This document shows, in pieces, positions 34,730 through 47,134 of a stretch of DNA of 64,000 nt. The translations under genes were made by a program, and so were the position numbers. This stretch comes from Symsagittifera roscoffensis. Taxonomy: Eukaryota; Xenacoelomorpha; Acoela; Convolutidae. The stretch lies in contig NC_087066.1 of assembly GCF_963678635.1 (NCBI RefSeq), positions 28,029,301 through 28,093,300 of the forward strand, in the 5' to 3' direction. The first letter of the stretch is position 1. Each line of letters begins with the position of its first letter. The notes under the pieces are model-generated. The model had not been told where the DNA came from. It did no database searches and was given only the letters and a program-made list of their open reading frames with translations.

Positions 34730-35758
34730 AAATTGTTGATTGTTTCATTGATGGTTATGGTACTGTAAATAGTGGGCAAGTCAATTTCTCTACTAATAAT
34801 TGAATATATGTTTTATAAAACTCCTTTCAAAATTGAATTGTTTTAGAATCAAACGTTTTTTCAACAAAAAATTTTGCAGTTTTCCTCCCCTTTGCAAAAA
34901 CTAACTCAGGTTTTTTTGCAAGATGCAAATTTTGATTTGATTTTTTCAACAAGTTTTCAAAACTTTAATTAAACTTTTTTACAAGATGCAAAAACTATTG
35001 TGGTTTTTTTAACAAGGGTGCTAAAATTTTAGTATCAGATGCAAATTTTTTTGTGGTTTTTTGGAAAACAAATGCGAAATTCTATCTTCTTTTTTCTCAC
35101 GCATATGCGAAAAACGCAAAAACTTATTGTAAAAAAATTGTTGAATAAATGTTGGAAGTTTTTCATTAATGATGACTTTGAGTATTATTTCCAATCTTAA
35201 TACATTGTTTTTGTGATTCTTTTGATCAACATACATGCAAAAATTGAGTGTTTTAATGATCAAAATCAGAACAAAGAAACTCAAAAAATTTAATTTTCAA
35301 CAGTGCAAGTAATTTTTGTTACTTTTTTTAAATGCGAAAATTTTCTGGAATTTTTTTTTAATTGCGAGATTTTCTTTGATTTTTTTAACAAGTGTGTCAA
35401 TAATAATATAAAAACATTTGCATGGTGCAAAAATAATGGTAAAATTTTTTAACTTGTTTGCAAAAAGTGTGATAAGTTTTTTTATCATGTGTGAAAAAAA
35501 TGTTGTGAAATTTTTTACAAGATGTTAAAATTGGTGTTATTTTTTTGCCATCGTTTCAACAAAACTGTAAAATGATTACCAATTGCATAACTAGTTTGAT
35601 TTTTAACAAAGTTTTTCAACAATTTTAAAACAAACTGTACCTTTACAATTTCTTAACAAATTTTTCTATGACCTTATCTTTTTGTTCCTATCTCTTTAAA
35701 TTAAAATTACTAGGTGCAAAGAAATTAAATTACAAAACACAGGACAACAACCAATTCA

Positions 35759-36267
35759 TTAACAAATCAAAGAGCGGTCGAGCAGCTGAAGAAATTTATT
35801 TTGCACGTTTTCAACGGAGCGCAAAGCTGGTCTTGCCTCGAACACTGGTGGCTGTCTTGGTGGTTCGCTGACTGGAGTTCTTGGCCTAGAGAACCCTTCA
35901 TCCTCTTCGATGGTAATTGGGTTGTCCACAGATTTCTCTTCCCAAGGAAAGAGGAAATCGTCGAATGATTGAGCCCCATATCTAGAGTCAGATGTTTCCG
36001 GGTAGTTCATTCCCACATGCTCAGCCCTTTTCTCAACGTTTGCATTTCTCCACGTTGATTCTCTGTCATGGGTACTTGCGTTATATGATGTTCGTTGAAA
36101 TCCCTGCGCATCACCTCCACCATGTGCCAGACTTGGATTGGGATGCCCATGCGTGCCAGAAAAACTCCACAAAATGTTTCTCGCACGTGGGTTTGTGCTA
36201 AATCAGCCGAAAGTTCTAACGAGAAGATAAGGTCGTTGTTTTGCACTGAGAAGATCATTTTGAGCAA
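35759..36267 (-). pseudogene. Acidic Polinton-region ORF, frameshifted
   Basis: The N-terminal frame starts at ATG 36267 (MLKMIFSVQNNDLIFSLELS, then VRETFCGVFLARMGI and VWHMVEVMRRDFNEHHI) and ends at 36007. The protein appears to continue in the overlapping frame through YPETSDSRYGAQSFDDFLFP and ITIEEDEGFSRPRTPV, to the stop at 35759. The tail RQPPVFEARPALRSVENVQN is also found at the 6.65-kb duplication junction. It is divergent from the DNA polymerase at 37767 across a 1.5-kb intergenic region. The family is not recognised. The domain order (globular N-terminus, acidic C-terminus) is all that can be said. Confidence 0.4.
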
Positions 36268-37766
36268 TAAGTTGCGAGGGAAAATGATTAAGTAAAAGAT
36301 TCAGAGAAAAAACAAGTTTTACAGTTTCGAGAGAAATAGTTGACGGTGGTGAAATTGAATTTAAAATATTTAGAGCTGAGAGAGGAGGTAGTTGACGGTA
36401 GATAAGTAGAAATTAAAATGATTTTTAGTTAAGAGAGAGGGGTACCTTCAGTTCGAATACGTGGGTTTAACGAACCAGAATGGAGTTTCTTTATTTGGAT
36501 TTTAGTCGTGTCCAATCCAATTTTAGCTTCGTTGTATAGAATTCTTATATAAAAGTCGTGTCCAATTGGAAACAAAGTTCTATTTTAGGTTCTTTTTACA
36601 CATTGTCGTTTCCAATCAGAGGAAGGAACTTTTTAAGGAGTTAAATCTTCAAAGTAAATTAAAACAAACACAAAAATAGTCGCAAAAATAGTTAACCAAA
36701 AGTTGTTTGCTTTTAAAATAGGAAGTTTTGAAGATATAAGTAACAAAATAATAGCAAACAAGTAAGAATTCCGAAGTTTTTTACGTCAAGTTAATTGAAT
36801 TTTTTGTATGTAATCAATCAAAAACTTTTGATTTTTGAGTAGATAGTCAAATTTTTGATTTTGATGTAGATTTGAGAGGATTTAAGTTTCCCTTTATGGA
36901 ATTTTTATAGAAAAGTCGTGGCCAATCGGAAACAAAGCTCCATTTTGGTTACTTATATACATTGTCATTTCCAATCACAAAATGTTCCTTTTTCTTGTTT
37001 TGTCGTATTCAATCAGACAAAAGTTTGCCTTTTGAGGACTTTAATTTTTCAAATAAGTAAAAATATACACAAAAACAATCGCAGTAATAAATCACCAAAA
37101 GTTGTTTTCTGTAAAAATAAGAAATATTGCTGATATAAGTAACAAAAGAAAAAAAATTAATTAAAGTAGCAACTCTGCAAGAATTCTCATCAAGTTAATT
37201 GCATTTTTTGTATATAATTGATGAGAAATTGCTGATTATTTTGTAGATAGTCAAGTTCTTTTATTTCGATGTAGTCGATTTTTTTTTTGACACTTTTCGA
37301 AAATGATTGTTTTTGATCCAAAGTTATGTCTAGAAACTGCTTAGTTCTGATTGGTTGAAAAATATTCTGGAAAATTCTAGAAATTTCGAAGGAATGACGT
37401 AGGCGATGACGTCACTTCCATGAAAGGAAAATTGCGTGGGTGGTGACGTCATTTCTAATTATAGAATGATGTCAATAACATAAAAAGAAAAGTTCCGTAG
37501 GCGGTGACGTTAGTTCTATTCAAAGAATGACGTCGTTACCATAAAAGGATAATTGCGTAGGTGATGACATCATTGTTAGTAAAAAAATACGCTTGTTTTT
37601 TTGGTTCAATCCTCAATTTTGTTTGCCAATCAAAAACAGTTTTTTGAAATTAATTTCAAATTTTACATTTCGTTACTTCACGAAAAGAAAAAAGTAAGTA
37701 TTTTCTTTCAATTGGTACTTTAATTTTTTAATTTTGGAACATTTCCAAAGTCCCCTTTTTTAGATA
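36268..37766. promoter_or_regulatory. Divergent intergenic region with CCAAT and CRE-type motif arrays
   Basis: No gene on either strand. Two diverged ~360-bp tandem copies occupy about 36535-36875 and 36895-37285. Each begins with AAAAGTCGTG(T/G)CCAAT and contains a second (A/T)TTTCCAATCA box, so several CCAAT/ATTGG words are present. Next comes a ~60-bp repeat array at 37391-37575 carrying TGACGTCA at 37407-37414 and 37444-37451, plus one-mismatch versions at 37505, 37528 and 37565, each near GCGTAGG(C/T)G. The polymerase ATG follows 200 bp later. The layout suggests the upstream control region of the Polinton polymerase gene, possibly for both divergent genes. Confidence 0.5.
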
Positions 37767-40700
37767 ATGCCTGCCCTCAACCGAAACGAGAAAGTGAAGT
37801 GTGAGGACTGTGCTCAGGAATACAGGAGCGCAGATGCTGCGAGACATCGAAAAAGATGTGAAAAACAAAAGGAACTTAAGTGTCCAAACTGTCACTTTTA
37901 TACAAAGAGCAGAGGAGATGGGTTGTCATGTTGCAAAGAAGCAAGAAGCATGCTCAACCAAGTTCGAAGCAGTCGACAGTTTATCCTTCTTGCGAGCAAG
38001 AGTACCCAAGTTACTACTCTCTCCATCAACTTCGGAGAAAGGAACATGGAACTAAGCAACGGAAACCCAGTGATACGGTGGCCGACTTGAACAAGATTGC
38101 GGAGGTAGAAGAATACGATGGTGAAAAATTGAAGGAGGACCCTAGTGCTTGTCAACATTTTCTGGTGGATATGGAGATGGAAAATGGAAGACATAAGGTA
38201 CTTAACTTCCAAATGTCCAAGTTAGATACTAAAACAATCAAGGGAAAACTTGGAGAAGTTTTCAACAATCTCGACTCTGCCGCTGAAATCAACATTGCTC
38301 TGGGTTTTGTTCTTCGAAATATTGAGACTGGTGAATTTAAATGTTTTTACGCCCATAAAAACAAAACTTTATTCAAAAAATCCGATGTGCTCTGTACTAA
38401 CAGACTTAAAAACAATCCATGGAAAAGTGGAAAAAGTTGATAATGTGGAGCAATGTACCCAAGAACGTCAAAACATAAAGTGGCGATTCAAGTTGATTAC
38501 TAACGTCACAATTTTTGCTGCTTTGCTCAAAAACATTCCAATGGGATGTCCGGACTCTGTCTTACCCGAACCTTTACTACGACATACGCAAGTGAACTGT
38601 CTTTTATCTATCAAAGACAAGGAATCTTACAAAGACCATTTTTGTCTTTTCCGCGCATTGGCCATGTACATGAACGGAAATAATGATCTCGACTCTCATA
38701 CTTCTAGATACTTTACAGAATTACTGTCGAAATCTGGTTATGATCCTAAAAGTTTTCGTGGAGTTTCAGTAGAGAAAATTGTTCAAAGAAGCATCTTTAT
38801 ATACGATTTCGATATACAAGAAGGTGATTATGTAGGAGAACTAGCTGGGCAAAGTATTGGAAAATTTGATAAAACAGTCAAATTACTGAGATTTAACAAC
38901 CATATTGTTAGTACAAATGATATAGATAGTTTTTTTAAGTGCTTTCAATGCCCTAGCTGTGACACTTTCTTTAATAAATCCGACAATATTAACAAACATT
39001 TTCTGAGATGCAAGGACCGAGTGACACATATTTACCCAAAAAACGTGTATGAGCTTCGAGCAACCTGGTTTGAAAGGCTAGAAGGATTCAGTCTTCCAGT
39101 TACTGGAGACAACAAGCTTTTCAATAATCCAGCAATTTTCGATTTTGAATCGATTTGTTTTCCTACAGGGGAACTAAAAGAGACGCAAACTACTACCTGG
39201 ATCGGAAAAGATGTATCAATTTCAGTCTCTATATCATCAAATCTGATTGATGATCCCATCTTTTTGTACAACAAGGATCCACAGAACTTAATAATTGATT
39301 TTGTAACCAACCTCGAGCTGTTGGCTGAACAAAAAAGCAAAAGATTTTATATCTTTCAAGTTTGGAGATGTACAATTTCCCGACATAATGAAGTTTCTGG
39401 TTGGAGCAACTACTCTGGATTCTTTTCTCCAAGCCTATGAAGCTAGCGAAACAAAAGATTTTTTTCCCTATGAGTGGTTTGATAACCCAGACAAACTTGA
39501 CTTTCCCGAATTGCCACCTCATGAAGCTCTATTCAGTAAACTTAGAAACAACAATCCTCTAGACGAAGAAATCATCAACTTTGGGAAAATGAGCAAGAGT
39601 GGGCTTGGCGAACAACAAGTACTGAAAAACCTTCAAATTAAGACTGTGCCTCCATCTGGTTTGAATAATTACAATTACTTACAAAAAACAGAATGACTGT
39701 GTGCAAAGAATTTTTGTAAAGAAACAACAACAAGGATGTAGTTCCAACCCTGAAGGCAACGCAAAACATGATTCAGTTTTATCATAACAAGGGGATAGAT
39801 ATGTTAAAACTTGGATGTAATCTTCCGAATCTAACAAGCATATGTCTGAACAAATCTACAATTTACAAGTTTTATCCAATTTGCGAAAGTCATAAAGATT
39901 TGTGTGAAAAATTTTCAAGAAGACATGACTGGTGGACCTTCCATTAAGTTCACTCGAAAAGCTGTAGTTGATGAGGTTTCGACACTCAACAAATGTTTGT
40001 AAATCGATCGTTCGAGTTGATACAAGCCAGCTTTGTTCTTTCTCAATGTGTCAAGAGATGCCAACAGACTGTACACGAGATGGGAGTTTGACACTTATAT
40101 GCAAAAATTCAAGGCTAGCCATAATCGAAATCGCAACTTTGAGAAAATGGTAAAGTTTTTTTACCAGGAAAGAAGACCAGAATGTAAAATTGAGAGCTTT
40201 TTTACATCTGGAAATCAGAAAAAAATCGACTGTTTTAATGTGGACGATTATTGTGATCACTGTAAGACAGTATTTGAAGCAATTGGATGTCACTACCACT
40301 TCTGTTATTGTCAAGAAGCTCGTCCTTCCTCAACAGATCAGAATAATGAGCGGGGAAATAAGAAGAGAGATGTGGATGATATGGGCGGGAATACACAAAA
40401 GAGAAAGGATACAAAATTGAAGAAATGTGGGAGTGTGAGTGGTGGGAAAGTTTCAAAATTAATGACAAGATCAGTAACCACGTCAGAACCCTTTTTTCTA
40501 TAAAAGATTTCTTTCTCCAGACTCCCTTCTAGCAAAAAAAAGATGGATCTATTTTTGGCTACGTTTAGTGCGACCTAGTTGTTCCAGATGAACTGAAATC
40601 AAAATTTGCGAATTTTCCTCCAATTTTCAAAAATACTAGGGTTGGAAAAAACGACATCGGAGAACACATGAAAAATTATGCAAGTGAAAACCAAATTCTA

Positions 40701-41668
40701 AAACATCCTCAAACAATGCTGATATCTAGTTTCAAGCTGGAAAATGGAACAGTAATAACTCCTCTGTTCAATTTTTAATTGAAACTTGGCTTGCAGTGCA
40801 CCAAAATTTACCGTTTTGTTCAGTATACTCCACGGAAAAGTTTCAATATTTTCGTTCAATCAGTGGTTGATGCGAGAAGAGAAGGAGACGAAAGCCCTCT
40901 ATCAGGAGTTGTAGCAGAAACAATGAATTTCTTGGGTAATTCTTCGTAAGATATCAGATCATGGATAGGTCCAGGCATACAATTACGAAGTACCTGAACG
41001 ATGAAAAAACTCATAAATCAATCAATGAGCCCATGTTTAAAAGACTAAAAACAGTTGAAAAAGACTTGTACGAGGAGGAGTTGTTAAAATCAACCATTGA
41101 GCATCGAGAACCCATAATTGTTGGCTTTTTCATACATTAGTATGCAAAGCTGAGAATTTTGGTACTCTACTATAAATTCTTTGACAAGTTTTGTGATGTA
41201 AACAAATTTGAAGAGTTTGAAATGGATACAGACTCGCTTTACTTAGCTCTTGATGACGAAAACTTATATGATTGTATCCAACCAGAAAAAAGAGACATTT
41301 GGGAAAAATGAGGGTAAATGACTGCAGAAACACTTTCAAGGCTGATTCAAAATCTAAATTTTTTCCTCAAATATGTTGCAGTATCCATAAAAAGCATAAT
41401 AAGCGGGAGCCGGGACTGTTCAAAGAAGTATTTAGATGTACAGAAATGCTATGTTTATGAAGCAAAACTTATTGCTGATACGATAACAAGTCCGATAAGT
41501 TCAAGTTTAGCAACAAAGGATTTAGCAAACAAGTTCTAGAAGATTGTGGAGATCGACCCATGTCAAAAAACAGGAGAGTACTCGATGAAGCAATCAACCT
41601 AACATCTACAAATAGAGGATTCAGAACTGTAAACCATATGGTGGCCACATATGAACAAACAAAGTAAG
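37767..41668 (+). pseudogene. Polinton protein-primed type-B DNA polymerase
   Basis: Starts MPALNRNEKVKCEDCAQEYR, with a CxxC-H-C cluster and a second CPNC, an N-terminal zinc-binding region. The 396-residue frame 38250-39440 contains FHLR-type helical and palm-proximal sequence, a CPSCDTFF/HFLRC finger and NNPAIFDFESICF, the DxE motif of the 3'-5' exonuclease. An internal deletion near 39340 removes much of the exonuclease domain, after which FPYEWFDNPDKLDFPEL resumes at 39388-39696. Motif A is altered (VDTSQLCSFSM where the family has D-x-x-x-L-Y-P). Motif C is intact (EMDTDSLYLAL, near 41224). The C-terminus is NHMVATYEQTK at about 41660. In Polintons this enzyme replicates the element from a terminal protein primer. 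Several frameshifts and stops show that it is dead. Confidence 0.7.
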
Positions 41669-42930
41669 GACTTTTTTTTTATCAAAAAAAGACAAGTTCA
41701 AGATTATGGAATTCATACAAAACCATTGATTATAAGAACTGATGCAATGTAATAAATTTTTTTTACGATGCAGTGTTTTTTTTGTGTTTTATAATAAGTT
41801 GCGGTAAATTTCAAATGCGATGAAGTGATTTATAATTTTTCTTTGTAATTTATTTTGTTTTCTCAAAAAATTGATTTTTTTTGAAGTTCCAGTAGGTTTC
41901 AGCCTTGTTTTAAGTAGATGTTTCAAAAAATAAGAATATCTTCTATGTTAGTTAATAGGTCGAATTATAACAAATCTTATCCTGTTTTGGAAATTTCTGA
42001 AAAATTTTTCATGAGATTTCCAAGTTTTTGCACAAAAACTCTTAACATTGATTTACCACGTACCAAAAAACTAAATACAAAACCTGAAATCTACAACCTA
42101 CACTTAATTAACTAGTAATATTTAACAATTAGATAACGCGCGCCAAAGTTTTTACAAAAAAAAGAAAACACACAAAAACCAAAAAAAATCGTTTTTCTTA
42201 CCATCGCACTGAAACCTTACCATTTTCTATATTAACACATTGTAGGCTCTTTTCCCTATCTTAATACCTTGTAGGCTCTATTCTCTATCTTAATACATAG
42301 GAACTTTAGCTCCAATATTAGCTCCAATATCTACTACTAACAATTTTTACATGGATGACTGCAGTCAATCATTCGTAAATGCGACATCAACACAGCAGGT
42401 TTTCGAGAATGAACGAAGATTACTAATTTAATGAGGGTTTAATTTGACAAAAACAATCACCAGCAGCGGCAGCACCGCGCTACAGAAAGTACCAAGAGAG
42501 AACCATTCAGAATTGAAAACAAACCGCATTTGAGGACAACAATTGAGCCATTCAACAGACAAGATTGTCTTTGACAAGCCAAAATGTGGATTCGATACTT
42601 CAAAAACGACATAAAGGCAAATACTTTGAGCAACCGCTTCCTTGTTCCACTCAGTCGGAATCATCTCACCCTTTGCAATTCGAATACGGATATTTCTTCA
42701 GAACATTTCTCCAGATCAAAAGAGGACAAAAACAAGACGAATACGTACCAGGAGATCTTCATTATGAGCTACAAGGATGGATTGACGACTCCAACAACGT
42801 GGATACGATATCGATTTAACGACACTTTATTGACACAAACACAGGACAACGAGAGTTACACACTTTCACAGAAGGGTCTCTGAAAGCAGTTTCAGCGCTA
42901 AACTATCTAAGAACAGATACAGACGACAGC
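41669..42930. other. Linker between Polinton polymerase and BEL/Pao remnant, copy 1
   Basis: AT-rich, with no convincing gene. Positions 42235-42330 hold three AGGCTCT-x(2)-T-CCCTATCTTAATAC-like units (TTGTAGGCTCTTTTCCCTAT and similar), and a doubled TTAGCTCCAATA lies at 42308-42332. One Polinton end must lie in this interval if the Polinton sits inside the BEL element. The same stretch is repeated at 45176-46437. Confidence 0.5.
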
Positions 42931-43391
42931 ATCACTATGCAATATATGATTGGTAAATCAAGAGTTGCCATCATAAAGCAAATCAGAATTTTTAAACTAG
43001 AATTGGAGGCGGCAGCATTAGGAGCTGAGCTATCAGCGTTTTGGATGAGTAAGATGTCACTTCATTTTCACAAAAAACTTTTCCAGAGTGAAGTCCAGCA
43101 CCACTCGGATGGCTACAATCAAAAAGCAGACAGAAAGTTTACATTGCCCATCAAATAGCAAAAACTATGAAAACGACTTCACCGCAGCAATGGAACCATG
43201 TTTGCGGAAAGATGAACCAACTTATCACTGTAAGCAAAAAAAGGCCTCGAGCCTCATCAACTCTTCGACAAATGGTTGACGGCACCAAACATCCTTCACT
43301 GACGACACGACGATTGGAATCTATTAATTTACGAGTAGAAACAGAAAACACTCGCAACTTTGACGAAATCATCAAAAGTAACTGTTATTGA
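42931..43391 (+). pseudogene. BEL/Pao RNase H-region fragment, copy 1
   Basis: The frame at 42937-43158 reads IGKSRVAIIKQIRIFKLELE, then AAALGAELSAFWMSK. This is the K-(S/A)-R-V-A-x-x-K-x-x-(T/R)-I-P/F-x-L-E-L-x-A-A segment of the BEL/Pao RNase H domain. A second frame (43167-43391) gives PQQWNHVCGKMNQ, the W-x-x-V-x-G-K-x-N-P-A-D region with the final Pro-Ala-Asp lost. RNase H removes the RNA strand during reverse transcription. Frameshifted and truncated. Confidence 0.55.
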
Positions 43392-43627
43392 CATCATTCA
43401 ATTTTTTACTTGGAAACGCCTACTACCATGCAACAGCAGCAGTTTTCACTGCAGTAGCATTTCCAAAGACAATCTTCTTCTTGAGTTGACAGGGCAAATC
43501 AATACCTAAGGCATTGAGTACTGGAAACTTGTTTTGCGAAGACACTACCAGAATTACGACATGGAAAACAACTCCACAACAAGCACAAGCTTCTGCAATT
43601 TTGCCCTTCTCCAGAAAAAGGATATAT

Positions 43628-45175
43628 ATAATCGAAATCGCAACTTTGAGAAAATGGTCAAGTTTTTTTACCAGGAAAGAAGACCAGAATGTAAAATTGA
43701 GAGCTTTTTTACATCTGGAAATCAGAAAAAAATCGACTGTTTTAATGTGGACGATTATTGTGATCACTGTAAGACAGTATTTGAAGCAATTGGATGTCAC
43801 TACCACTTCTGTTATTGTCAAGAAGCTCGTCCTTCCTCAACAGATCAGAATAATGAGCGGGGAAATAAGAAGAGAGATGTGGATGATATGGGCGGGAATA
43901 CACAAAAGAGAAAGGATACAAAATTGAAGAAATGTGGGAGTGTGAGTGGTGGGAAAGTTTCAAAATTAATGACAAGATCAGTAACCACGTCAGAACCCTT
44001 TTTTCTATAAAAGATTTCTTTCTCCAGACTCCCTTCTAGCAAAAAAAAGATGGATCTATTTTTGGCTACGTTTAGTGCGACCTAGTTGTTCCAGATGAAC
44101 TGAAATCAAAATTTGCGAATTTTCCTCCAATTTTCAAAAATACTAGGGTTGGAAAAAACGACATCGGAGAACACATGAAAAATTATGCAAGTGAAAACCA
44201 AATTCTAAAACATCCTCAAACAATGCTGATATCTAGTTTCAAGCTGGAAAATGGAACAGTAATAACTCCTCTGTTCAATTTTTAATTGAAACTTGGCTTG
44301 CAGTGCACCAAAATTTACCGTTTTGTTCAGTATACTCCACGGAAAAGTTTCAATATTTTCGTTCAATCAGTGGTTGATGCGAGAAGAGAAGGAGACGAAA
44401 GCCCTCTATCAGGAGTTGTAGCAGAAACAATGAATTTCTTGGGTAATTCTTCGTAAGATAGCAGATCATGGATAGGTCCAGGCATACAATTACGAAGTAC
44501 CTGAACGATGAAAAAACTCATAAATCAATCAATGAGCCCATGTTTAAAAGACTAAAAACAGTTGAAAAAGACTTGTACGAGGAGGAGTTGTTAAAATCAA
44601 CCATTGAGCACCGAGAACCCATAATTGTTGGCTTTTTCATACATTAGTATGCAAAGCTGAGAATTTTGGTACTCTACTATAAATTCTTTGACAAGTTCTG
44701 TGATGTAAACAAATTTGAAGAGTTTGAAATGGATACAGACTCGCTTTACTTAGCTCTTGATGAAGAAAACTTATATGATTGTATCCAACCAGAAAAAAGA
44801 GACATTTGGGAAAAATGAGGGTAAATGACTGCAGAAACACTTTCAAGGCTGATTCAAAATCTAAATTTTTTCCTCAAATATGTTGCAGTATCCATAAAAA
44901 GCATAATAAGCGGGAGCCGGGACTGTTCAAAGAAGTATTTAGATGTACAGAAATGCTATGTTTATGAAGCAAAACTTATTGCTGATACGATAACAAGTCC
45001 GATAAGTTCAAGTTTAGCAACAAAGGATTTAGCAAACAAGTTCTAGAAGATTGTGGAGATCGACCCATGTCAAAAAACAGGAGAGTACTCGATGAAGCAA
45101 TCAACCTAACATCTACAAATAGAGGATTCAGAACTGTAAACCATATGGTGGCCACATATGAACAAACAAAGTAAG
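43628..45175 (+). pseudogene. Second copy of the 3' half of the Polinton DNA polymerase
   Basis: Repeats 40121-41668: NRNFEKMVKFFYQERRPECK, CDHCKTVFEAIGCHYHFCYC, motif C EMDTDSLYLAL (near 44731), and the C-terminal NHMVATYEQTK. It has no 5' part, because it is joined directly to the end of duplication unit 1. Frameshifts are the same as in the first copy. Confidence 0.65.
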
Positions 45176-46437
45176 GACTTTTTTTTTATCAAAAAAAGAC
45201 AAGTTCAAGATTATGGAATTCATACAAAACCATTGATTATAAGAACTGATGCAATGTAATAAATTTTTTTTACGATGCAGTGTTTTTTTTGTGTTTTATA
45301 ATAAGTTGCGGTAAATTTCAAATGCGATGAAGTGATTTATAATTTTTCTTTGTAATTTATTTTGTTTTCTCAAAAAATTGACTTTTTTTGAAGTTCCAGT
45401 AGGTTTCAGCCTTGTTTTAAGTAGATGTTTCAAAAAATAAGAATATCTTCTATGTTAGTTAATAGGTCGAATTATAACAAATCTTATCCTGTTTTGGAAA
45501 TTTTTGAAAAATTTTTCATGAGATTTCCAAGTTTTTGCACAAAAACTCTTAACATTGATTTACCACGTACCAAAAAACTAAATACAAAACCTGAAATCTA
45601 CAACCTACACTTAATTAACTAGTAATATTTAACAATTAGATAACGCGCGCCAAAGTTTTTACAAAAAAAAGAAAACACACAAAAACCAAAAAAAATCGTT
45701 TTTCTTACCATCGCACTGAAACCTTACCATTTTCTATATTAACACATTGTAGGCTCTTTTCCCTATCTTAATACCTTGTAGGCTCTATTCTCTATCTTAA
45801 TACATAGGAACTTTAGCTCCAATATTAGCTCCAATATCTACTACTAACAATTTTTACATGGATGACTGCAGTCAATCATTCGTAAATGCGACATCAACAC
45901 AGCAGGTTTTCGAGAATGAACGAAGATTACTAATTTAATGAGGGTTTAATTTGACAAAAACAATCACCAGCAGCGGCAGCACCGCGCTACAGAAAGTACC
46001 AAGAGAGAACCATTCAGAATTGAAAACAAACCGCATTTGAGGACAACAATTGAGCCATTCAACAGACAAGATTGTCTTTGACAAGCCAAAATGTGGATTC
46101 GATACTTCAAAAACGACATAAAGGCAAATACTTTGAGCAACCGCTTCCTTGTTCCACTCAGTCGGAATCATCTCACCCTTTGCAATTCGAATACGGATAT
46201 TTCTTCAGAACATTTCTCCAGATCAAAAGAGGACAAAAACAAGACGAATACGTACCAGGAGATCTTCATTATGAGCTACAAGGATGGATTGACGACTCCA
46301 ACAACGTGGATACGATATCGATTTAACGACACTTTATTGACACAAACACAGGACAACGAGAGTTACACACTTTCACAGAAGGGTCTCTGAAAGCAGTTTC
46401 AGCGCTAAACTATCTAAGAACAGATACAGACGACAGC

Positions 46438-46898
46438 ATCACTATGCAATATATGATTGGTAAATCAAGAGTTGCCATCATAAAGCAAATCAGAATTTTT
46501 AAACTAGAATTGGAGGCGGCAGCATTAGGAGCTGAGCTATCAGCGTTTTGGATGAGTAAGATGTCACTTCATTTTCACAAAAAACTTTTCCAGAGTGAAG
46601 TCCAGCACCACTCGGATGGCTACAATCAAAAAGCAGACAGAAAGTTTACATTGCCCATCAAATAGCAAAAACTATGAAAACGACTTCACCGCAGCAATGG
46701 AACCATGTTTGCGGAAAGATGAACCAACTTATCACTGTAAGCAAAAAAAGGCCTCGAGCCTCATCAACTCTTCGACAAATGGTTGACGGCACCAAACATC
46801 CTTCACTGACGACACGACGATTGGAATCTATTAATTTACGAGTAGAAACAGAAAACACTCGCAACTTTGACGAAATCATCAAAAGTAACTGTTATTGA
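46438..46898 (+). pseudogene. BEL/Pao RNase H-region fragment, copy 2
   Basis: Duplicate of 42931-43391 with no amino-acid change seen in the compared frames. It is the copy still contiguous with the integrase remnant at 47.2-48.35 kb, so it marks the original position relative to the rest of the element. Confidence 0.55.
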
Positions 46899-47134
46899 CA
46901 TCATTCAATTTTTTACTTGGAAACGCCTACTACCATGCAACAGCAGCAGTTTTCACTGCAGTAGCATTTCCAAAGACAATCTTCTTCTTGAGTTGACAGG
47001 GCAAATCAATACCTAAGGCATTGAGTACTGGAAACTTGTTTTGCGAAGACACTACCAGAATTACGACATGGAAAACAACTCCACAACAAGCACAAGCTTC
47101 TGCAATTTTGCCCTTCTCCAGAAAAAGGATATAT

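Larger units (their letters stand above)
22549..35857. repeat. 6.65-kb tandem duplication of a Polinton segment
   Basis: Unit 1 is 22549-29201 and unit 2 is 29202-35857. Both begin TTGGTTCTCAGGTAAATGAA and end CGAACACTGGTGGCTGTC. By eye only about seven differences exist over 6.65 kb (for example CATGGCCACTGC/CATGGTCACTGC near 25934/32587, and an indel near 26930/33585), so the copies are about 99.9% identical. At the outer right edge the sequence continues TTGGTGGTTC, sharing TTGGT with the unit start, so a 5-bp microhomology marks the breakpoint. Either a very recent tandem duplication or an assembly artefact from two haplotypes. Confidence 0.95.
40121..47134. repeat. 3507-bp tandem duplication across the polymerase and the BEL remnant
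   Basis: Unit 1 is 40121-43627 and unit 2 is 43628-47134. Both start ATAATCGAAATCGCAACTTT and end CAGAAAAAGGATATAT. By eye there are about seven substitutions (for example GGTAAAG/GGTCAAG near 40150/43657, and GAATATCT-flanking TTTCTGAA/TTTTTGAA), about 99.8% identity. No microhomology is seen at the breakpoints. Each unit contains the 3' half of the Polinton polymerase, an AT-rich linker and a BEL/Pao RNase H fragment, so the duplication happened after these two became neighbours. Confidence 0.95.
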
